A stretch of 64,000 nt of DNA, from positions 1-64,000 of the forward strand of contig CAWUIH010000001.1 of the NCBI GenBank assembly GCA_963922495.1, written 5' to 3'. This DNA comes from CAWUIH01 sp963922495. Its GTDB lineage: Bacteria > Pseudomonadota > Gammaproteobacteria > Coxiellales > Coxiellaceae. Numbering within the stretch: position 1 is the stretch's first letter; every line of letters begins with the position of its first letter. This document shows, one piece after another, positions 55,221 through 62,040 of this stretch. The translations under genes and the position numbers were made by a program. A model generated the notes under the pieces. The model did no database searches and was not told the origin of the DNA. It saw nothing but the letters and a program-made list of their open reading frames with translations.

Positions 55221-56744
55221 TCAACTGCTGTGTAAGATTAGTGGTGTGATTAAAACTAAAGTTTCAAAATTACTATTTATAATGTCTTTTTTCTTCAAAG
55301 AAGAAATACCAGACAAGCTTGCGCTGGAGACTTTATTATGAATTTTTTTATAGTCTGCAATAATCAGGGTAGATCCAGAACGCACGACACTTCTTTGGTT
55401 GAAAGACTTTTGAGTTGGTGCGGGAACTTGAATTTTTTGTGACTGGCTATCTTTTTTATTTTCAGGGTTGGAATTACTGATTTTCTCAAGTCGTTCTAAA
55501 TTAGCTAAGGTGCTAGAAATTTGCATGTATACTTTGTTTTTTTGAATTTTAGGTAGAATGTATAATGTTAATCCGTCGCTTGCTGAGTCTGTTTTGATAG
55601 CCGTGGTGAGAAAGTTTTCACTTTGAGATTGAGTGATACTGTGTATATAGCTAACATTTTGGGTGATATGCAGTGAGGCAATTCGATTATTCGTCGTCAC
55701 TAGTTCAGGTTCTGTGATAGCCTGTACCTTGCCTTGTAAATTGAGTGCTGAAATTACTGCTTGCGAACCATTTCTAAATCCAATTCTGGGTTGTGTGTGC
55801 GGAGATGAGCTATCTGTCAACGTCAGCATATTATAAGGTGCGTTTGTGGCTTGTGCGAAACTTCCAGATAAATGAAATTGTGTTCTCAAAGTATTAGCGA
55901 CCAAGTTCCAATCAATACCGTAATGGGTATTTCGATTTAAATGCACTTTCAATACTTGAATTTTGATAGCAACTTGCTGGTTTAAGTGATAATTTAATTC
56001 AGAAATATATCGTGCGATCGCACGAACGATATCAGGGCGATCATGAACTGTGACACTTGCGGTCGATTTAGAGACGATCACATTACCTTGAGACGATTTT
56101 AATTGATTTAAAGTGTTGCGTAAATCTTGCCACGGCGAGAGATTTCCACGCATATTAGAATACGGTTGGTTATTAAGTTGACCTGGTTGCAAGCTCTTAG
56201 CAGGGTCGTTATTGTTAATCTGCTTACTTTGATTATTCTGTTCATCAACCAAATGGTTTGAATTTTCAGGCATAAAAGAAATACTGAACGTGCGAGTTTC
56301 AAAAGCAGACCAATTGACGTTGTGTGAATGTGCACTATAGTAATAATTCGTTCGTTGTGCAATCGTATTGAGAGCACCCTCTATGGTTCCTGCGTATTTG
56401 ATACTAATTAACTGTTTTGGTGCAATGCTACGATCATAATGACTGTTGACACTGTATTTTACCAACATATGTTGTATTAATAGATTGAATGGCATGGCGT
56501 TGGTTTGCACTCGAATTGGTTGTTTGAGCCATAGTGGTGTTTTATCGAGGGGAATTGGTTTGGAGTCAACATAATATCCTGTATTATTAACTATGGGTGG
56601 TGCTGTTGAAGATGCATTTGTTTTTAAACGGTTGATGTGCGTTGTGGTATCGGTAATTTTTTTATCTGTATTTTTGTAGGCAGTTCCAGTGCAGCCTAAT
56701 AGTGCAGCAAAGCTAAAAAGCATCCCATATTTGAAAAGTTTCAT
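55221..56744 (-). CDS. pilN: PilN/BfpB-type lipoprotein secretin
   Basis: 507 aa from ATG 56744. Lipobox LLGC (Cys18) after a short signal peptide. The middle has an STN/N0-like segment and an N1 domain (GNVIVSKSTASVTVHDRPDI). The C-terminal secretin core includes VAIKIQVLKVHLN, a beta-region with TEPELVTTNNRIASL and SGLTLYILPKI-like strands, and VVRSGSTLIIADYKK near the end. This is the R64 PilN/BfpB/TcpC class. It begins just after the PilL/TcpQ-like stop. Confidence 0.85.
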   Translation of the reverse strand: MKLFKYGMLFSFAALLGCTGTAYKNTDKKITDTTTHINRLKTNASSTAPPIVNNTGYYVDSKPIPLDKTPLWLKQPIRVQTNAMPFNLLIQHMLVKYSVNSHYDRSIAPKQLISIKYAGTIEGALNTIAQRTNYYYSAHSHNVNWSAFETRTFSISFMPENSNHLVDEQNNQSKQINNNDPAKSLQPGQLNNQPYSNMRGNLSPWQDLRNTLNQLKSSQGNVIVSKSTASVTVHDRPDIVRAIARYISELNYHLNQQVAIKIQVLKVHLNRNTHYGIDWNLVANTLRTQFHLSGSFAQATNAPYNMLTLTDSSSPHTQPRIGFRNGSQAVISALNLQGKVQAITEPELVTTNNRIASLHITQNVSYIHSITQSQSENFLTTAIKTDSASDGLTLYILPKIQKNKVYMQISSTLANLERLEKISNSNPENKKDSQSQKIQVPAPTQKSFNQRSVVRSGSTLIIADYKKIHNKVSSASLSGISSLKKKDIINSNFETLVLITPLILHSS

Positions 56745-56745
56745 A

Positions 56746-57120
56746 TTATTTAGTATCTCGTGATGTTGTAACAAGAATGTGATTCCTATAGTAAAAATTG
56801 GCTTGGATGGTGTAATTTATAAGAACTTTATTTAAAATATCATATAGACTTGTAGATGGAAAATGAACTGTACCGTACCAATAAAAATCATTGGGCACTT
56901 CCCAAATAACACGTTGCCAACCAAATTGGTTGGCAAGATGGAATATATTTTTTTTCAATGACTCGGGGTAAATGATGTAACTTTCAGTGATAGCTATTGA
57001 GTGATATTTGGATTGCTGTGGTGGTGTGGGTGTTTTGATCATCGTCGTGCCTAATTTATTTGCAATAGCAAAATTGTTTGCAAATAAAGCTTTAAGTGGA
57101 AAAATAAGATTTATTTGCAT
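56746..57120 (-). CDS. PilL/TcpQ C-terminal-domain protein
   Basis: 124 aa with a hydrophobic, possibly cleaved N-terminus (FPLKALFANNFAIA). The second half follows the TcpQ/PilL C-terminal pattern: LKKNIFHLANQFGWQRVIWE, PNDFYWYGTVHFPSTSLYDI and NHILVTTS at the end. Such proteins act beside the secretin, as TcpQ stabilises TcpC. AAGGAA lies seven bases before the ATG. Full-length R64 PilL is larger, so this is a short form. Confidence 0.7.
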   Translation of the reverse strand: MQINLIFPLKALFANNFAIANKLGTTMIKTPTPPQQSKYHSIAITESYIIYPESLKKNIFHLANQFGWQRVIWEVPNDFYWYGTVHFPSTSLYDILNKVLINYTIQANFYYRNHILVTTSRDTK

Positions 57121-57123
57121 AAT

Positions 57124-57399
57124 TTATTCCTTACTAGAGAGTCCAAATACAACTAGCGAATATCGCCAGCGATAGTGAGCATAATGATTATTTCTATGAG
57201 TCGACATGCGTAAGAATTGTTGTTGACACACCTTTTTTCTATAGCGATTTAATTTTTGTTTTGGAGTATTGTGTTCTGGTATTAGTTGGTGATCAAAACT
57301 AGGTGCATCTCGACTCATGACGCTAGTGCCTATTTGCTGATGATGCAATGATTGCAGGGCAGATACTATAAGCAATATAAAATAGTTCAATTGAGTCAT
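57124..57399 (-). CDS. Small exported hypothetical protein of the pilus operon
   Basis: 91 aa, not recognised. A hydrophobic start (MTQLNYFILLIVSALQSL) resembles a signal peptide, then a basic region with KQKLNRYRKKVCQQQF. It overlaps the 3' end of the broken pilin gene in another frame; ATG 57318 would avoid the overlap but lose the signal peptide. It stops 3 bp before the PilL-like gene. Confidence 0.4.
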   Translation of the reverse strand: MTQLNYFILLIVSALQSLHHQQIGTSVMSRDAPSFDHQLIPEHNTPKQKLNRYRKKVCQQQFLRMSTHRNNHYAHYRWRYSLVVFGLSSKE

Positions 57400-57979
57400 T
57401 TTTTAATTGATTCGCTACAGTTGCCAGAATACGTATATTGTAGCACCCGTTGATACCAATTTGATATTGTGTGTTGGCGTGTATGTAATAGTATCGAAAA
57501 TCATTTTTATCGTAAGGTGTTTCTACTGCTGTTGGGTCTTGAGCTGCGCTAGCGTTGGGTAATTGCGCTCTCAGATCTGTGCTAGTAATTATTCTTTGAT
57601 GTTTATTCAGTAGTATAATACGCATTGTGGCCCAGGGTAGTGATTCTGATCTAAAATAATCGTGATCCTCCCAATAAAGTTTATCCCTTAAATTAGTCGG
57701 AATATTTTTATTTGGCAAAAAATACTGAATAGAAATGTCTTGTGCTATATTTTCAGCTTGGTAATCTGGTGAGGATGCATTCCCCGTTGGCCAATTATTT
57801 TCAATGGTGTGATAAGTCATTGCCGTCTTTAGAATGTGCTATATTTTCAGTGCGGCTCCGATCAATGCTTTGTGCTTTTGCAGATTGATGGGTGGTGGTT
57901 GAGGCCACCATGATCCACTTATAGGCAGCAGTACGATAACAAGTAAAAGCTTAAGTAATGTATAGCCGCATGTTTTCAT
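57323..57979 (-). pseudogene. Type IV prepilin-like gene interrupted by TAG
   Basis: From ATG 57979 the frame reads MKTCG-YTLLKLLLVIVLLPI, a five-residue leader ending in Gly and then the hydrophobic helix of type IV pilins. The usual Glu5 is Lys. Codon 47 is TAG (57841-57839); after it the frame stays open for 171 codons with pilin-like ILKTAMTYHTIENNWPTGN, as expected after the N-terminal helix, and a later Cys pair (NGCYNI, SICPAI). The second part is usually seen as a separate 165-aa frame from 57820. I infer one gene with a nonsense change, or readthrough. Confidence 0.65.
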
Positions 57980-58241
57980 GGAATGCAATAATGATGCGTC
58001 GCCAGTTGTTTTGTTTACGACTGTTTTCTAAATGCTGGAAAACTTTCCTTGTCTTGTTTAATACCCAAAGTCTTTTTTGGATTCCCAAGAACTTTCCTTT
58101 ATAGGTGTTTAATACGCCATCGATTTTAACTATATAATTGCTAATAATTTGGAATGAAATTCGTTTATGGTGGCGTTGGTGATATCTTATTGCCATAACA
58201 CCTGCGTAGGTGATGATTACAATTATTAATATTGTGTTCAT
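57951..58241 (-). CDS. Small membrane protein at the head of the pilus genes
   Basis: 96 aa from ATG 58241; GTG 58277 (AAGGA upstream) would add 12 residues. One N-terminal membrane helix (TILIIVIITYAGVMAIRYH), then a basic region of about 70 residues (KRISFQIISNYIVKIDGVLN, RKQNNWRRIIIAFHEN). Not recognised. Its end overlaps the start of the pilin-like frame by 29 bp. It may be the first gene of the operon. Confidence 0.45.
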   Translation of the reverse strand: MNTILIIVIITYAGVMAIRYHQRHHKRISFQIISNYIVKIDGVLNTYKGKFLGIQKRLWVLNKTRKVFQHLENSRKQNNWRRIIIAFHENMRLYIT

Positions 58242-58872
58242 GAGGCGATTGCCCTGCTTTTGATACGATGGAAACACAATTTTTTCCTTCAGGAGCCTTT
58301 GCAACTAGCAAGCATAATAGAAATCAAATGATAATACTATATCTTATTTTTCAGATGATTAACCGAAGGAAAATTAATTTTTTTTTAAGTGTCAGTGTGC
58401 AATACTGACGTTGATGCCGCATATTTCAAATATCAAAGTGAATGCGTCGATTATTAAAAAAATATTACCAACTGCCTGTTATGAATTCAAGAAAACTTTG
58501 TTGTAATTGGTGGTGACACCTGAAAAAAGCAGTTGGATCACAATTTTTGGCATAACATCTTGATTCATTTTGCCATATAAAAATTCTTCTCATCACCAAT
58601 AAGGTGACGTTGGCAATTTTTATTACGCGATCTCAATCAACCTGTTACACCATTTAGTTGTGTTTAACGGCTTTTTCTAGGTTAAATTGCAGTACTTACA
58701 ACCTATTTTTGAGTTTATTTCCTAGTATAGTCTTGATCTAATATTGAAAATCATGTTGATTAAATTGGAGTTCAGGACTGCTTGTTTTATTTAAATGAAC
58801 GTTGATTGGGTTTTTAAAAGGATGTGGTCACAATGCGTGCTGCACTATATGGGATATCAAAACTAGCTATAA
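58242..58872. other. Intergenic region upstream of the pilus operon
   Basis: It holds a perfect hairpin GTCAGT/ACTGAC (58391-58396/58404-58409) and copy 3 of the palindromic element (58520-58680). T-rich sequence at 58377-58386 precedes the hairpin. I see no supported gene; promoters for the pilus genes must lie in the left part, but none is convincing. Confidence 0.5.
58520..58680. repeat. Dispersed palindromic element, copy 3 (161 bp)
   Basis: Starts CTGAAAAAAGCAGTTGGATC and ends GTTTAACGGCTTTTTCTAG. It aligns along its full length with copies 1 and 2, including GATTCATTTTGCCATATAAA, the central CATCACCAATAAGGTGACG and TTATTACGCGATCTCAATCA. It is about 45-55 kb from the other full copies, so the family is dispersed and not a tandem array. 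Confidence 0.9.
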
Positions 58873-59427
58873 CTAAAGAATTTCAGAATCTTGCATATGT
58901 TGATGAAAATTATTTAATATATCGCGGTAAAAAATGATATTTTTTTCTGAGAGGTTTGTTAACGTATTTTGCAACGTCATTTCGTGAAGTTTGCGTTGAT
59001 CTTCTGAGCCAAATTTCGCAATAATACGATTACATCGTGCTAATTTTTCTGAAACCGCATCCGTTAGCTTTTCACTAGCTAATAGTTGTATTGCCTGAAC
59101 TAAGGCGCGAGAGGCCTTTTGTGAGCGGTGTATGACTCTATTATGTTCGATTTCATAGTTTTCTAAAAAAGCTTTTAGGTGTTGTGCAAAATTTTCGACT
59201 CCAGAATAAGAATAGTATCCGGCAGTATTATCATACAAATTTGATTCGATGTCGGTCACAATTGCATAACCAGTGTGATAGAGAGCAATCTCATTTTCAT
59301 ATAGTTGTGGATTTTTTAAGTGTAGTTGGTTTAATTTGCTGATGCGTTCTGCTTGAGGTAGGTGTTTCCTAAGCATTTGTCGGTAAATGCTAATAGATTG
59401 TTTCATTGTTTCGATAAATACAGACAT
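58873..59427 (-). CDS. Hypothetical helical protein
   Basis: 184 aa, not recognised. Soluble, almost fully helical by pattern, with no signal peptide (SISIYRQMLRKHLPQAERIS, AVSEKLARCNRIIAKF). A near-perfect AAGGAGG sits eight to nine bases before the ATG, so it is very likely translated. It is a lone gene with no operon partner. Function unknown. Confidence 0.65.
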   Translation of the reverse strand: MSVFIETMKQSISIYRQMLRKHLPQAERISKLNQLHLKNPQLYENEIALYHTGYAIVTDIESNLYDNTAGYYSYSGVENFAQHLKAFLENYEIEHNRVIHRSQKASRALVQAIQLLASEKLTDAVSEKLARCNRIIAKFGSEDQRKLHEMTLQNTLTNLSEKNIIFYRDILNNFHQHMQDSEIL

Positions 59428-59786
59428 TTAGCGTTCCCTCCTTGTTGTTTTTTTCAACAGATACTTGCCATTTTACTCCGACAACCTTAAGAAAATATGA
59501 ATTCTTTAAGTTTTATGTCTTTGTATCGTTTTTTAGTGGATTAGTTTGTCGGTAGGTGTTACGTGCGATAAGACATCATATGTGTGGTAAATGCAATGGA
59601 GGCTGTCTAAATTGAGATTATATCACTAGCTAAATATGTTTTGGGTGCTTTGCTTGTTAATAGCGAGTATCGCGCTGGCCTCAACATAGCAGTAGAGAAG
59701 CCTACTCACCTAATGCCGAAGAAATAAATTGTTACGCGCTGAGCGGCTCTGTTGCATTTACTGGTGTCTAGTCTGTAGTACAATGC
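59428..59786. other. Intergenic region without a supported gene
   Basis: 359 bp between the helical protein gene and the VUT gene. GGCTCTGTTGCATTTA at 59745-59760 resembles the terminal repeat of IS6-family elements, but there is no transposase or second end. The rest shows nothing I can name. Confidence 0.4.
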
Positions 59787-60323
59787 TTATGAGTTAATTG
59801 AGAATGAATGATTTTGGTTTTGATGGAGTTTGCGCCTCACTTTTAGTTTCCAAACCATCCAGATCAAAAAGACGCCGATAATTTTGCCGACTGTCATCAT
59901 CAACCACTCTATACTGCCTAGACGATGAGCGATGCCTAAAAAAACTAAGCCATCGATGGGTGCGCTGACTGTCGCTGAGAGTATTAAGCGTTGAGACAGC
60001 GGCTTGCGGGTGAAAGTGAAGATGGCCCAATCAAATACTTCCCCGACACAAAATGCAGAAACACTGGCCAATGCAATGGCTGGATCAGCAAGTAAATAGC
60101 TTAAAATTGTGCCAATGAGCATTGCTGCGAAGATGTAGTGTTTGATTTCGCGCTGTGCAAAATCTCGCACCAGGTAAATACTGCCGACAAATAGGTCGGC
60201 AATAGAAAAGTGTTGTCCAAAAGCGGCAACTCCCGGTAAATACACCACGGCACAATTCAGCAGTACAATCATCATGATGTAGGCGATGGTTGCAATGTAA
60301 GCTTTTGATTTAAAGATTATCAT
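59787..60323 (-). CDS. VUT-family transporter (possible queuosine-precursor or vitamin uptake)
   Basis: 178 aa with about five hydrophobic segments. The VUT/YhhQ family signature is visible in VRDFAQREIKHYIFAAML, ASVSAFCVGEVFDWAIFTF and SAPIDGLVFLGIAHR. Family members import queuosine precursors (preQ0/preQ1) or related compounds; the substrate here is inferred only from family. It is divergent from ubiC. Confidence 0.85.
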   Translation of the reverse strand: MIIFKSKAYIATIAYIMMIVLLNCAVVYLPGVAAFGQHFSIADLFVGSIYLVRDFAQREIKHYIFAAMLIGTILSYLLADPAIALASVSAFCVGEVFDWAIFTFTRKPLSQRLILSATVSAPIDGLVFLGIAHRLGSIEWLMMTVGKIIGVFLIWMVWKLKVRRKLHQNQNHSFSINS

Positions 60324-60419
60324 AATGCGTGCTTATATTATCACGAGCAGCCTGATAATAGAACTTGTGCAAACGGCACAACTTGACTACATAGCAAACA
60401 TTCTTTAGTGTCGTTAATC

Positions 60420-60989
60420 ATGAGTACACATTTTCTTTGGGCGCTGCAGCCCACCATTTCATTTGATAAACAATACCCTTACCGGCGTAATTGGCTAATG
60501 CATTCAGGTTCTTTGACGCAGCGTCTTCGTTACGCAACTCAACACCTTATCGAGCATCGATTACTATCTGAAGAGGAACGCACACCACTTCCGCAAGAGG
60601 CCGCAGTACTTAATATCCCATCATCTGCCTTAGCGCACATTCGAGAAATTGACTGGTGGATGGGTGAAGATTGCTATGTTGCCGCACGAGTGGTCGTTCC
60701 TCAGACAACTATTGAGCAAACCGGCAGTCTGTTATTAGCACTTAAACATCGCCCTTTGGGGGAAATATTGTTTCAAGACCCGCACTTACTTCGCAGTCCG
60801 CTACAATTTTGTTGCATTTCGTCGCAGCACCCCTATCATGCACGAGTTTTCGACTATTTGCCCCAAGGAATATGCACTGTCTGGGCACGACATTCTGTAT
60901 TTTACCTACGAGGTTTTCTGCCGTTGCTTGTTGTGGAGATATTTTTACCTCAATTGTTTACGCTGAAACCGTATGACGCAATTGCGTAA
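60420..60989 (+). CDS. ubiC: Chorismate pyruvate-lyase UbiC
   Basis: 189 aa from ATG 60420. Converts chorismate to 4-hydroxybenzoate, the first committed ubiquinone step. RRNWLMHSGSLTQRLR, IREIDWWMGEDCYVAARVVVP and WARHSVFYLRGFLPLLVVEIFLP follow the family. It overlaps ubiA, the next enzyme of the pathway, by 17 bp. Confidence 0.93.
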   Translation: MSTHFLWALQPTISFDKQYPYRRNWLMHSGSLTQRLRYATQHLIEHRLLSEEERTPLPQEAAVLNIPSSALAHIREIDWWMGEDCYVAARVVVPQTTIEQTGSLLLALKHRPLGEILFQDPHLLRSPLQFCCISSQHPYHARVFDYLPQGICTVWARHSVFYLRGFLPLLVVEIFLPQLFTLKPYDAIA

Positions 60990-61836
60990 CAAGTGGTCGT
61001 TATACTGGCGTTTGATGCGGTTTGATAAACCCATTGGAATTTTACTGCTGTTATGGCCAAGTCTGTGGGGTTTATGGTTGGCGGCGCGTGGTATACCACC
61101 AGCTAAACAGTGGATTATTTTCATGATAGGTGTGGTTGTGATGCGTGCAGCCGGATGTGTGGTCAATGATTTTGCCGATCGAAAATTCGACCGACATGTG
61201 GGTCGAACTCAAGATCGCGTATTGACTTCTGGTAAAGTAAACGCAAATGAAGCTTTAATACTATTTACGTTATTGTGCTTTATTGCACTGATACTGGTGC
61301 TTTGTTTGAATCGATTTGCAATGCTTTTGTCACTGGTGGCGTTGGTGGTAGTCATCGTTTATCCATTTTTGAAGCGCTTTACCTATTTACCCCAATTAGC
61401 GCTGGGGTTTGCGTTTTCTTGGAGTATTCCGATGGCATTTGCAGCGATTCAGAATCAGATTCCATTGCAGGCTTGGATTTTATTTGTGGCTGCGTGGTTA
61501 TGGCCTATCGCTTACGATACCCAGTATGCAATGGTTGATCGTGAAGATGATAAAAAAGTTGGTATCAAATCAACAGCATTGTTGTTTGGCTATTATGACA
61601 TTTGGGTTATTTTATTAATACAGGGGATATTTGTTGCGTTACTTATTAGTTTGGGAATTTACCTCAGTTTTAATCCAGTTTACTTTGTGGGTGTTGTGAC
61701 TTCGATTTTATTATTTTTATATCAATTGGTTATAACGAAGTCGCGGCAGCCCCAAGCTTGTTTCCGCGCATTCTTAAATAATAATTGGGTCGGGCTGCTG
61801 ATTTTTTTAGGTTTTTTTGGTGCATTTTTTCTATAA
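60973..61836 (+). CDS. ubiA: 4-hydroxybenzoate polyprenyltransferase UbiA
   Basis: 287 aa, multi-pass inner-membrane protein. First Asp-rich motif NDFADRKFDRHVGRTQDR and second YDTQYAMVDREDDKKVG bind the prenyl diphosphate and Mg2+. LMRFDKPIGILLLLWPSLWGLWLA is the typical start. It overlaps ubiC, so the first two steps of ubiquinone synthesis are co-expressed. Confidence 0.97.
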   Translation: MTQLRNKWSLYWRLMRFDKPIGILLLLWPSLWGLWLAARGIPPAKQWIIFMIGVVVMRAAGCVVNDFADRKFDRHVGRTQDRVLTSGKVNANEALILFTLLCFIALILVLCLNRFAMLLSLVALVVVIVYPFLKRFTYLPQLALGFAFSWSIPMAFAAIQNQIPLQAWILFVAAWLWPIAYDTQYAMVDREDDKKVGIKSTALLFGYYDIWVILLIQGIFVALLISLGIYLSFNPVYFVGVVTSILLFLYQLVITKSRQPQACFRAFLNNNWVGLLIFLGFFGAFFL

Positions 61837-62040
61837 TCACGACAAGGTGCTTATTTATTGATTATGAAACAACAGCTTGTACAATGCATTAGCTTTCTGT
61901 ACAAATGGTGAAAATGTCTTATTTTTCTACTCTTGGCTATATTTTTATACCATGTCGAGAACAATAGATTTACAATATTGTTATTTATTTTCAAGAGTTC
62001 ACCCAAATCAGGTAGTGAATTGAGAGATATAAGGTTGGTT

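Noticed and set aside
59495..59520. Two CTTAA cores upstream of the helical protein gene as a PmrA box
   Set aside because: They are about 19 bp apart instead of 11, so the spacing is wrong.
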